Positions 1-6,177 of a stretch of 6,688 bases of DNA are shown in pieces. The notes below the pieces were generated by a model that was given only the letters and a program-made list of their open reading frames with translations, searched no databases and was not told the origin of the DNA. Location of the stretch: NCBI GenBank assembly GCA_944388645.1, contig CALXJO010000054.1:1-6688 (forward strand), read 5' to 3'. The DNA is from an uncultured Clostridia bacterium. Lineage in GTDB: Bacteria > Bacillota > Clostridia > TANB77 > CAG-508. The position numbers were made by a program, and so were the translations under genes. Position 1 is the first letter of the stretch. Every line of letters starts with the position of its first letter.

Positions 1-1
1 A

Positions 2-58
2 GAAAAGCTAGATAGTTTGGTATATCAGCAGGATCAAGATAGAGATGAGGATAGATAA
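2..58 (+). CDS. C-terminal end of an unidentified upstream gene (partial)
   Basis: Only one + strand frame is open from the window edge to a TAA at 56-58; the other two have TAG stops within the first 15 bases. It would encode the 18 residues EKLDSLVYQQDQDRDEDR, a charged and polar tail. In clostridia the gene before tpiA is often pgk, but this tail does not resemble the usual phosphoglycerate kinase C-terminus, so I give no identity. The 22-nt gap to tpiA contains a ribosome binding site and no evident promoter or terminator, which suggests cotranscription. The stretch is short enough to be open by chance. Confidence 0.45.
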   Translation, partial: EKLDSLVYQQDQDRDEDR

Positions 59-80
59 AAGAATTTAGAAGGAGAAGAGT

Positions 81-833
81 ATGAGAAGAAAAGTTATAGC
101 TGGAAACTGGAAAATGAATATGCTTCCAGGAGACACAATTAATTTTATAGAAGGTATAATTCCTCTTGTAAAAGATACAGAAAATGAAGTAATATTATGT
201 GTGCCATATACAGATTTATTTTATGCATGGCATTCTCTAGAAGGAAGCAACATACACCTTGGAGCACAAAACATGCACTGGGAAGAAAGCGGAGCATATA
301 CTGGAGAAGTTTCACCTAATATGCTAAAATCTGTTGGTGTAGAATATGTTATAATAGGGCATTCTGAAAGAAGAGCATATTTTGCAGAAACAGATGAAAC
401 AGTAAATAAAAAAATAAAGTCAGCTTTAAAAAATGACTTAAAACCAATAGTATGTGTTGGAGAAACATTAGAGCAAAGAGAAAATGGTGAAACAGAAAAA
501 ATAATAACAACACAAGTTGAAAAAGCCCTAAAAGATATAACAAGAGAAGAAGTAAAAGATATCATAATTGCATATGAACCAATATGGGCAATAGGAACAG
601 GAAAAACAGCAACAGCAGAAGATGCTAACAATAGTATAAAAGCAATAAGAAGCAAAGTAAAAGAACTTTATGGAGAAGCAACAGCAGAGGAGATAATCAT
701 TCAATATGGTGGAAGTGTAAAAGCTTCTAATAGTAAAGAATTATTTGATACATCAGATATAGATGGTGCCTTAGTTGGTGGAGCAAGTCTTAAAACAGAA
801 GAATTTGCAAATATAGTAAATTACAAAAAATAA
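81..833 (+). CDS. tpiA: triosephosphate isomerase
   Basis: TpiA interconverts dihydroxyacetone phosphate and glyceraldehyde 3-phosphate in the cytoplasm, feeding lower glycolysis and gluconeogenesis. The 250-residue product has the normal bacterial length and all active-site signatures of the TIM barrel. These are GNWKMN at 8-13 (substrate-binding Asn9 and Lys11), IGHSERR at 92-98 (electrophile His94), and AYEPIWAIGTG at 164-174, which carries the catalytic base Glu166 and the start of the mobile loop 6. The phosphate-binding segments are YGGSV at 209-213 and GALVGGASL at 229-237. The ATG at 81 follows the Shine-Dalgarno AGAAGGAGAAG (67-77) and begins directly with the family's N-terminal motif. 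The gene lies 39 nt upstream of gpmI, with no terminator between them. No broken or missing key residue was seen. Confidence 0.98.
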   Translation: MRRKVIAGNWKMNMLPGDTINFIEGIIPLVKDTENEVILCVPYTDLFYAWHSLEGSNIHLGAQNMHWEESGAYTGEVSPNMLKSVGVEYVIIGHSERRAYFAETDETVNKKIKSALKNDLKPIVCVGETLEQRENGETEKIITTQVEKALKDITREEVKDIIIAYEPIWAIGTGKTATAEDANNSIKAIRSKVKELYGEATAEEIIIQYGGSVKASNSKELFDTSDIDGALVGGASLKTEEFANIVNYKK

Positions 834-872
834 AATACTTAAAGAAAGAAGCAAGAAGGAAGGTAATAGAAA

Positions 873-2408
873 ATGGATAAAAGATTAATGATGCTAATGA
901 TATTAGACGGTTTTGGAATTAATGAAAATGAACAAGGAAATGCAGTAAAACTTGCCAAAACACCTAATATAGATAAACTAATGAAAACTTGTCCTACAAC
1001 AACAATATATACAAGTGGACTTAAAGTTGGTCTTCCAGAAGGTCAAATGGGAAATTCAGAAGTTGGACATACAAATATTGGTGCAGGAAGAATTGTATAT
1101 CAGGAATTAACAAAAATAACAAAATCAATAGAAGATGGAGATTTCTTTAGTATACCAGAATTTAATAAAGCAATAGAGAATTGTAGAAAATATAATTCTA
1201 AATTACACATAATGGGACTATTATCTGATGGAGGAGTTCATAGCCATATTCGTCATTTATATGGATTATTAGAACTTGCTAAAAGAAAAGACTTTGAAGA
1301 TGTATATGTACATTGCTTTATGGATGGAAGAGACACACCACCAGCATCAGGAGAAGGATATGTTGCAAAACTAGAAGAAAAAATGAAAGAAAAAGGAATA
1401 GGAAAGATTGCTAGTATATCTGGAAGATTTTATGCAATGGATAGAGATAAAAGATGGCAAAGAATCCAAAAAGCATATGATGCAATGGTAAAAGGTGAAG
1501 GAGTAAAAGCTACATCTGCAATACAAGCAGTAGAAAGCTCTTATCAAAAAGAAATATTTGATGAATTTATAGAGCCAACAGTAATATGCAATGGCGATAC
1601 ACCTATTGCAAAAATAGAACCACATGATTCAGTTATATTCTTTAACTTTAGACCAGATAGAGCAAGAGAAATAACAAGAACACTTGTAGATACAAACTTT
1701 AATGAATTTGATACAAGAAAAGATTTGGATTTATGCTTTGTATGTATGACACCATATGATGAAACTATTCAAAATGTTGAGATAGCATTCAAAAAAGAAC
1801 AACTAAAAAATACATTTGGTGAATATATTAGTAAAAAGGGATTAACACAATTACGTATAGCAGAAACAGAAAAATATGCCCATGTAACATTCTTCTTTAA
1901 TGGAGGAGAAGAAAAGCAATATCCAGGAGAAGATAGAATATTAGTACCTTCACCAAAAGTTGAAACATATGACATGAAACCAGAAATGAGTGCCGTAGAA
2001 GTAACTGATAAAGTTGTTGAAGCAATAAATACTAAAAAATATGATTGTATAATATTAAATTATGCAAATCCAGACATGGTAGGACATACAGGAAATTTAG
2101 ATGCTGCAATAAAAGCAGTTGAAACAATAGATACTTGCGTAGGAAGAGTATTAGAGGCTGTAAATGCACAAAACGGAGTATTGATGATAACAGCAGACCA
2201 TGGAAATTGTGAACAAATGATAGATTATAAAACTGGAGAACCACATACAGCACATACAACAAATCCAGTTCCATTAATGCTAGTAGGAATGGATAATGCT
2301 AAATTAAAAGAAGGAAAATTAGCGGATTTAGCACCAACAATGTTAGAAATAATGGGATTAGATAAACCAGAAGAAATGACAGGAGAAAGTATAATAGTAG
2401 AGAAATAA
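873..2408 (+). CDS. gpmI: 2,3-bisphosphoglycerate-independent phosphoglycerate mutase
   Basis: GpmI interconverts 3-phosphoglycerate and 2-phosphoglycerate in the cytoplasm, through a phosphoserine intermediate and two Mn2+ ions. The 511-residue product has the family's full length and belongs to the alkaline phosphatase superfamily. Visible catalytic features are Asp12 in LDGFG (11-15), the nucleophile Ser62 in GQMGNSEVGHTNIG (57-70), His123 in SDGGVHSH, and DGRDT at 151-155. The phosphotransferase insert has RFYAMDRDKRW (185-195) and NFRPDRARE (258-266). The C-terminal metal ligands are Asp401 and His405 (NPDMVGHTGN), Asp442 and His443 (ADHGN), and His461 (HTAHTTNPVP). The start is supported by AAGGAAGG at 856-863, nine bases before the ATG. 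It is probably cotranscribed with tpiA upstream and the DUF600 gene downstream. Being Mn2+-dependent, this enzyme type is pH-sensitive in endospore formers; that is family knowledge, not visible here. Confidence 0.98.
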   Translation: MDKRLMMLMILDGFGINENEQGNAVKLAKTPNIDKLMKTCPTTTIYTSGLKVGLPEGQMGNSEVGHTNIGAGRIVYQELTKITKSIEDGDFFSIPEFNKAIENCRKYNSKLHIMGLLSDGGVHSHIRHLYGLLELAKRKDFEDVYVHCFMDGRDTPPASGEGYVAKLEEKMKEKGIGKIASISGRFYAMDRDKRWQRIQKAYDAMVKGEGVKATSAIQAVESSYQKEIFDEFIEPTVICNGDTPIAKIEPHDSVIFFNFRPDRAREITRTLVDTNFNEFDTRKDLDLCFVCMTPYDETIQNVEIAFKKEQLKNTFGEYISKKGLTQLRIAETEKYAHVTFFFNGGEEKQYPGEDRILVPSPKVETYDMKPEMSAVEVTDKVVEAINTKKYDCIILNYANPDMVGHTGNLDAAIKAVETIDTCVGRVLEAVNAQNGVLMITADHGNCEQMIDYKTGEPHTAHTTNPVPLMLVGMDNAKLKEGKLADLAPTMLEIMGLDKPEEMTGESIIVEK

Positions 2409-2414
2409 GGGTGA
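2407..2414 (+). promoter_or_regulatory. ribosome binding site deciding the DUF600 start
   Basis: AAGGGTGA overlaps the gpmI stop codon and lies five bases before the ATG at 2420. It includes GGTGA, complementary to the 16S rRNA 3' end. A GTG at 2411 in the same frame lies inside this site and has no Shine-Dalgarno of its own, so ATG 2420 is the better start. The overlap with the gpmI stop suggests translational coupling. Confidence 0.65.
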
Positions 2415-2419
2415 ATTAT

Positions 2420-3184
2420 ATGCCAAAGAAAACAAGCATAAAACAGCTATATTCAGAAATAAGAAAATATCTCTTCTATATGATACCTGAAAAATGGAAT
2501 AAAATTTATTTATATGCTTCTATAATACAAAGGGAAAATGGTGAGGAAACAGGTGAAATGTTTTTTTACTATTTTCCTCAGAGCATATTAAAAAAGAATC
2601 CAATTAATGTTTACCAAGTACCAGCAAAATTCAACTTAGATGAAGAAGAGTATATAAAACTTACAGATGAATTATATGACCTTTTGAAACAGTTAAGACA
2701 TGAATGTATTAGATGTGATAAAATAAATTGGAGTAACATTACAATAAGTATAGAAAATGTTGAATTTTTAGCAGAATATAATTGTGAAGATTTAATAACA
2801 TCAGCATATTCAAATGAAGATAGAATGGCCATATGGCAATATAAATATTTAAATTATCCAATAGAAAGATTTAAAAAAGAACAAAGATATAGAATATTTG
2901 AATATATGGATGAAGAAGAAAGAGGACTACATCCAGTAATACAATATGTTGAAACTTTTTATCAACAACATGAACATAATAATATTCAATATGATATTAG
3001 TAGACATTCAGAAGATAAATTTATTAAAGTAGATGAAAATAACAAAAACTTTACAATTGTAGATGAAGATCAATATCAAGTACAATCTGGCAATATTTTT
3101 AAAAGGAAAAAAATGAAGAAAATAACAGAGGAAGCTTCACAAATAGAAGAACCTGTTGTTAGGAATCAAATATTAAAATATTAA
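2420..3184 (+). CDS. YezG/EsaG-like (DUF600) immunity-family protein, orphan
   Basis: The first ~165 of 254 residues resemble the YezG/EsaG (DUF600) family, whose studied members are cytoplasmic antitoxins that bind LXG/EsaD-type nuclease toxins exported by the type VII system. Visible family features, numbered from ATG 2420, are MIPEKWNKIYLYA (21-33), the FFYYFP strand (48-53), helix ELYDLLKQLRHE (84-95), INWSNITISIE (102-112) and RMAIWQYKYLNYP (135-147). Family recognition is from memory of these motifs. The last ~85 residues are an acidic and polar extension with a basic patch KRKKMKK (228-234), beyond the usual domain length. There is no signal peptide or membrane segment. The gene starts 11 nt after gpmI, so it is probably part of the glycolytic operon and translationally coupled to it. 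No toxin gene is visible. The biological role here is therefore unknown; the family name does not prove immunity function. A GTG at 2411 would add three residues. Confidence 0.8.
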   Translation: MPKKTSIKQLYSEIRKYLFYMIPEKWNKIYLYASIIQRENGEETGEMFFYYFPQSILKKNPINVYQVPAKFNLDEEEYIKLTDELYDLLKQLRHECIRCDKINWSNITISIENVEFLAEYNCEDLITSAYSNEDRMAIWQYKYLNYPIERFKKEQRYRIFEYMDEEERGLHPVIQYVETFYQQHEHNNIQYDISRHSEDKFIKVDENNKNFTIVDEDQYQVQSGNIFKRKKMKKITEEASQIEEPVVRNQILKY

Positions 3185-3185
3185 G

Positions 3186-3218
3186 GTAGCTGTAGATTTA
3201 AACAGCTACTATGTTTTT
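3186..3218 (+). terminator. intrinsic terminator ending the tpiA-gpmI-DUF600 operon
   Basis: A perfect 8-bp stem, GTAGCTGT (3186-3193) with ACAGCTAC (3202-3209), closes an 8-nt loop. It is followed after four bases by TTTTT (3214-3218). It begins two bases after the DUF600 stop codon. The stem is modest in GC and the T-run is short, so termination may be partial. Confidence 0.65.
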
Positions 3219-3239
3219 GGTAAGTGTCCCTAAAAACAT
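3211..3239 (+). repeat. second inverted repeat overlapping the terminator T-run
   Basis: ATGTTTTTGG (3211-3220) can pair with CCTAAAAACAT (3229-3239 region) as a 10-bp stem including one G-T pair, with a 9-nt loop TAAGTGTCC. The left arm uses the T-run of the preceding terminator. It may be a second structural part of the operon end or a remnant of a repeat; the sequence alone does not decide. Confidence 0.4.
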
Positions 3240-3286
3240 TAAAAATTTTAGAAAATTCTATTCACTAAAAATTATCTTTATGTTAT

Positions 3287-3292
3287 TATAAT
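3287..3292 (+). promoter_or_regulatory. probable -10 box for the GH18 gene
   Basis: A perfect TATAAT lies 27 bases upstream of the GH18 start codon and downstream of the preceding terminator. This would give a leader of roughly 20 nt containing the ribosome binding site AAGGAGA (3308-3314). The best -35 candidate, TTCACT at 3261-3266, is weak and spaced 20 bp away, so another sigma factor or an activator is possible. In DNA this AT-rich, TATAAT also occurs by chance. Confidence 0.45.
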
Positions 3293-3319
3293 AGGGTAAT
3301 TATAATTAAGGAGAAAAAG

Positions 3320-5017
3320 ATGAGCCCAAATAAAAGAATGAAAAGTAATACAAAGAGATTTTATATTTATAAAGTAATTGTCACAGCTATATTTGCTGCC
3401 TGCATGGTATTTATACTAAATAAAGCACCAAATTATATCAGAAATGATATTGAAGATAAAACTAATTTAGTTATAAATAATAGTAATATAACTAAAAACT
3501 TAAAAAATGATGTTATAGTAGAAGATGATGTAGTATATATATCAACAAAAGACATCGCAAACTTTTTTGATGGTAGCATTTTTTATGATAATAAGTATGA
3601 TCAAATAATAACAACATCTGACACAAAAGTTGCCACTATGAAATTAGACGAAAAACTAGTAGAAGTAAATGGCTCAGAACTTAATCTTGTAGCATCTGCA
3701 AGAAAAGTAAATAATGAATTCTATTTACCATTTTCAGAGATAAGTAAAAGTGTATATAATGTGGAAACAACATATGTAAAAGACACAGATACTGTGGTTT
3801 TAGTATCACTAGATAGAGAATTAACATATGCAAATAGCAGTAAAAATAATAATATAAAATATAGACCAGATGTTTTTTCTAGAACAGTAGATAAAGTTGA
3901 AACAGGAGATACTTTAACAGTAGTAAATACTTCTGAAGAACTTCCTGATGGATGGTCAAAAGTTACAACAGAAAATGGTAAGGTAGGATATGTTAAAACA
4001 AACACTTTAGCAAATATTGATAAGGTAAGAGAAAATTTAACATATGAAAACCAAATAGAAGGTACTATAAGTATGGTATGGGATTATTTTTCTCAATATG
4101 TAACAGCTCCACAAAGAACTGGAAAAATACCAGGGGTAAATGTAGTATCCCCAACATTTTTCTCACTTCAAAGATTAGGAAAAGGTAATCTTGTTGCAAA
4201 TGTAGGAGACGATGGGGAAAATTACATAGAATGGGCACATTCAAATGGTTATAAAGTTTGGGCATTACTTTCAAATGACTCAATGAAAGAAACAACTTCT
4301 GAAATATTAAATGACTATGAGCTAAGAAAGCAATTAATAGAAAATATTTTAACAATTGTAGTTAATTATGATTTAGATGGAATAAATTTAGACTTTGAGA
4401 ATATGTATGAAGCTGATAAGGACATGTATTCAAGACTTGTTATAGAGCTTGCACCAAGACTTAGAGAACTTGGAAAAGTATTATCAGTAGATGTAACTGC
4501 TCCAGATGGCTCACCTGACTGGTCTTTATGCTATGATAGAAACGAAATAGCAAATGCTGCAGACTATATAGTATTTATGGGCTATGACCAAAATGGAGTA
4601 TCTTCTCCAGTAGAAGGGACAACTGCAGGATGTGACTGGGTAGAAGCAAATATAGAAAAGTTTTTAGGACAGGAAGCTGTTGATGAAAGTAAATTAATAT
4701 TAGGAGTACCATTCTACACAAGAGCTTGGATTGAAGAAGATGGTGAATTAACTAGCAGAGTTTGGGACATGGAAGATATATATACCAATATTCCAGAAGG
4801 AGCAAACATAGAGTGGGATGATTCATTAAAACAGTATTATGCAGAATATCAGCAAGATGGAGCAACATATAAGGTTTGGATAGAAGATGATGAATCAATA
4901 AGAGCAAAACTAGAACTTGTAAATGAATATAATCTAGCAGGAGCTGCATACTGGGAAAAGGATAGAGAACCAGATGAATTATGGAATACAATTTCTGAAG
5001 TTTTAGGAGTAGAATAA
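3320..5017 (+). CDS. membrane-anchored GH18 glycosidase with SH3b domain
   Basis: This is a 565-residue cell-surface glycoside hydrolase. A basic N-terminus (KRMKSNTKR) precedes one hydrophobic segment at about 17-34 with no clear cleavage site, suggesting a signal anchor with the enzyme outside. Residues ~60-165 resemble the copper-amine-oxidase N-terminal-like domain common in clostridial surface proteins. Residues ~185-232 look like a bacterial SH3 domain (GDTLTVV, GWSKVTTENGKVGYV). The GH18 barrel runs from ~247 to the end. Its catalytic signature is DGINLDFE at 353-360, with Asp358 and general acid Glu360; FMGYD (419-423) supplies the MxYD motif, and Trp545 lies in AAYWEK near the end. 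It resembles the YaaH/SleL/CFLE branch, whose members cleave GlcNAc linkages in peptidoglycan, notably spore cortex. A role in wall or cortex remodelling is inference; another GlcNAc polymer is possible. The gene has its own probable promoter and terminator. Start ATG 3320 follows AAGGAGA by five bases. Confidence 0.9.
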   Translation: MSPNKRMKSNTKRFYIYKVIVTAIFAACMVFILNKAPNYIRNDIEDKTNLVINNSNITKNLKNDVIVEDDVVYISTKDIANFFDGSIFYDNKYDQIITTSDTKVATMKLDEKLVEVNGSELNLVASARKVNNEFYLPFSEISKSVYNVETTYVKDTDTVVLVSLDRELTYANSSKNNNIKYRPDVFSRTVDKVETGDTLTVVNTSEELPDGWSKVTTENGKVGYVKTNTLANIDKVRENLTYENQIEGTISMVWDYFSQYVTAPQRTGKIPGVNVVSPTFFSLQRLGKGNLVANVGDDGENYIEWAHSNGYKVWALLSNDSMKETTSEILNDYELRKQLIENILTIVVNYDLDGINLDFENMYEADKDMYSRLVIELAPRLRELGKVLSVDVTAPDGSPDWSLCYDRNEIANAADYIVFMGYDQNGVSSPVEGTTAGCDWVEANIEKFLGQEAVDESKLILGVPFYTRAWIEEDGELTSRVWDMEDIYTNIPEGANIEWDDSLKQYYAEYQQDGATYKVWIEDDESIRAKLELVNEYNLAGAAYWEKDREPDELWNTISEVLGVE

Positions 5018-5019
5018 AT

Positions 5020-5180
5020 AATAATATGTTACAATTCACAGCTCCTTAAATGTGTTTTTATAGGAAATTTATATATTTTTTCGAATTTTATCGCTTCTGG
5101 GAAGACGAAAAATTCTACAAAAATATATAGAATTTCCTTAATTAAAGATTGCATCGGCTGTGAATTGTAACAATAATATG
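5020..5180. repeat. 9-bp direct repeats flanking the inverted-repeat element (possible target site duplication)
   Basis: AATAATATG occurs at 5020-5028 and again at 5172-5180, abutting the two ends of the inverted-repeat element. If the final G of the left copy belongs to the element's end, the duplication is 8 bp (AATAATAT). Insertion-generated duplications of 8-9 bp are typical of several IS families. The AT-rich sequence makes chance identity possible, but the position exactly at both element ends argues against it. Confidence 0.55.
5028..5171. mobile_element. MITE-like non-autonomous element, 144 bp
   Basis: Perfect 15-bp terminal inverted repeats, GTTACAATTCACAGC (5028-5042) and GCTGTGAATTGTAAC (5157-5171), bound the element. 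Inside them, after unpaired spacers of 19 and 18 nt, lies a second long hairpin. AGGAAATT plus TATATATTTTT (5062-5080) pairs with 5119-5138 with one bulged G at 5130. GAATTTT, TCG and CTTC (5083-5097) pair with 5101-5115 with single bulges at 5090 and 5105, closing on a TGG loop (5098-5100). There is no coding potential. Terminal repeats, small size and 8-9-bp flanking duplications fit a miniature inverted-repeat transposable element moved by a transposase encoded elsewhere; I cannot assign the parent IS family. The alternative is a structured RNA in the 3' untranslated region of the GH18 mRNA. No T-run follows the hairpin, so it is unlikely to be the terminator itself. Confidence 0.65.
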
Positions 5181-5210
5181 ATTTTCATTTTAAATATTCA
5201 TTTTTACAAT

Positions 5211-5251
5211 AAAAAGATTTTAATTAAATTGTTTAGTTAAAGTCTTTTTTT
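5211..5251 (+). terminator. intrinsic terminator after the GH18 gene
   Basis: AAAAAGATTTTAATTA (5211-5226) pairs with TAGTTAAAGTCTTTTT (5234-5249) over 16 positions, including two G-U pairs, around the 7-nt loop AATTGTT. The T-run at 5245-5251 is partly stem and partly tail. The A-run on the 5' arm could let it act on both strands. It lies 194 nt beyond the GH18 stop, with the MITE-like element in between. Confidence 0.75.
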
Positions 5252-5284
5252 CTGTTTTAGAAATATAATAAGACAGGTGAGATT

Positions 5285-6109
5285 ATGATAAATCATATTG
5301 AATATTTTGATGTGTGTTATGATAAAGCAGAATATAAGAAAAATAAAAAAATGTTAAATTTAATATATGTAAATAAAGAAAAAAGAAACTATAAAATAAA
5401 AATAATAAAAAAGCTAAAGCGAAAGTTAAAAAAAGTAGGAGATAAAAATGTAATATTTTCAAAAGAAATAAAAAATATATTATCAGAAAATAATATGTTT
5501 AATAGAGAAAGTAAATTAATTTACAAAGAAAATATAATCCAAATAATAAATAATGTAATTTTACAAAAAGGAAATAATCCAAATGAAGAAAACATATATG
5601 TATTAATAAAATCTAATAATATGACAAATAATCAAAAAATTTTAAGTATGATTAGCACTTATAAAACAGTAAATATAATTACTCCAATTATAAAAAACTT
5701 TATCAAATTAGAACAAAGGTTAGAAGAAGAGTCAGAGTTAATATCAGTTTCAAATAATAAAAGGAAAAGTTTAATAAAAGCAGAATATATAATAAATGTA
5801 GACTTTACAGAAAATGACTTAGCTCAATATAATATAAATAGGCAATCAATTATTTTTAATATTTCAGACAATAAAATAGAGCATATACACGGATTTGACG
5901 GTATTATAATAAATAATATAGAATTAAATTCTTTAAAAAATGAAAGATTTGACTTACAAGATGAATATGAAAAAAACAAAGAGCTAATAATAAATAGAAT
6001 AGAAAAAAGTATGTATAAATTAGTGGGAAAAAATGGCTATATAGCTAGGAGTGAACTGCTTAGTCTACAAACAAATTTAAGACTTGACAAAATTGCAAAA
6101 AAGGTTTAA
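5285..6109 (+). CDS. protein of unknown function, Lys/Asn/Ile-rich
   Basis: I do not recognise this 274-residue protein with confidence. It is about 14% lysine, with a strongly basic stretch KIKIIKKLKRKLKK at 37-50, and has no signal peptide or membrane span, so it is probably cytoplasmic. Residues ~54-175 alternate short hydrophobic strands and helices (NVIFSKEIK 55-63, IYVLIKS 104-110, KTVNIIT 127-133, AEYIINVDF 166-174). With SVSNNKRKSLIKA (154-166) this recalls the second half of a Rossmann-like fold, but no glycine-rich nucleotide motif is visible, so this is only a guess. The C-terminal ~60 residues look helical and charged. The start ATG 5285 has AGGTGA at 5275-5280, four bases away. 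It follows a terminator and precedes greA, whose promoter overlaps its last codons. Its base composition is even more AT-rich than that of neighbouring genes. The long intact frame with a ribosome binding site supports a real gene. Confidence 0.8.
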   Translation: MINHIEYFDVCYDKAEYKKNKKMLNLIYVNKEKRNYKIKIIKKLKRKLKKVGDKNVIFSKEIKNILSENNMFNRESKLIYKENIIQIINNVILQKGNNPNEENIYVLIKSNNMTNNQKILSMISTYKTVNIITPIIKNFIKLEQRLEEESELISVSNNKRKSLIKAEYIINVDFTENDLAQYNINRQSIIFNISDNKIEHIHGFDGIIINNIELNSLKNERFDLQDEYEKNKELIINRIEKSMYKLVGKNGYIARSELLSLQTNLRLDKIAKKV

Positions 6110-6112
6110 GAT
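6084..6112 (+). promoter_or_regulatory. probable sigma-A promoter for greA
   Basis: A perfect -35 TTGACA (6084-6089) is separated by 17 bp from TAAGAT (6107-6112), which matches the -10 consensus at four of six positions. The promoter lies within the last codons and stop of the preceding gene. Transcription would begin near 6119, giving a leader of about 59 nt before the greA start. This gives greA its own transcription even if read-through from upstream also occurs. Confidence 0.6.
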
Positions 6113-6162
6113 AATGAACTGTAATAAAAATTAGATACAAAATCTGTACTGCAAATGTGCAA

Positions 6163-6170
6163 AAGGAGGT
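6163..6170 (+). promoter_or_regulatory. strong ribosome binding site deciding the greA start
   Basis: AAGGAGGT is an essentially perfect Shine-Dalgarno sequence seven bases before the ATG at 6178. An in-frame GTG at 6157 lies upstream of this site and would add seven residues (MQKEVIN) not typical of GreA, so ATG 6178 is preferred. Confidence 0.9.
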
Positions 6171-6177
6171 TATCAAT

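Noticed and set aside
221..655. Open frame on the minus strand within tpiA
   Set aside because: It lies wholly inside tpiA, whose active-site motifs are intact. Its Leu/Phe/Ser-rich product is what antisense of AT-rich coding DNA gives, and it has no credible ribosome binding site. The other minus-strand frames inside gpmI, the DUF600 gene and the GH18 gene are rejected for the same reason.
2411..2419. GTG at 2411 as start of the DUF600 gene
   Set aside because: The codon lies inside the probable Shine-Dalgarno sequence, leaving none upstream of itself. ATG 2420 is correctly spaced.
2420..3184. A complete toxin-antitoxin or type VII effector module
   Set aside because: Only an immunity-like protein is visible. 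No LXG, nuclease toxin or WXG100 gene occurs on either strand, so a module cannot be claimed.
5028..5171. Retron-like non-coding RNA (paired ends with an inner long hairpin)
   Set aside because: The shape is superficially similar, but there is no reverse transcriptase gene in the window, and the flanking direct repeats favour a transposable element.
5264..5269. TATAAT as promoter of the unknown 274-aa gene
   Set aside because: It would place the RNA start inside the ribosome binding site (near 5276), and there is no plausible -35 box at the right spacing. AT-rich chance occurrence is more likely, so the promoter of this gene remains unidentified.
6157..6177. GTG at 6157 as start of greA
   Set aside because: It is upstream of a near-perfect Shine-Dalgarno that fits ATG 6178, and GreA proteins normally begin close to that methionine.
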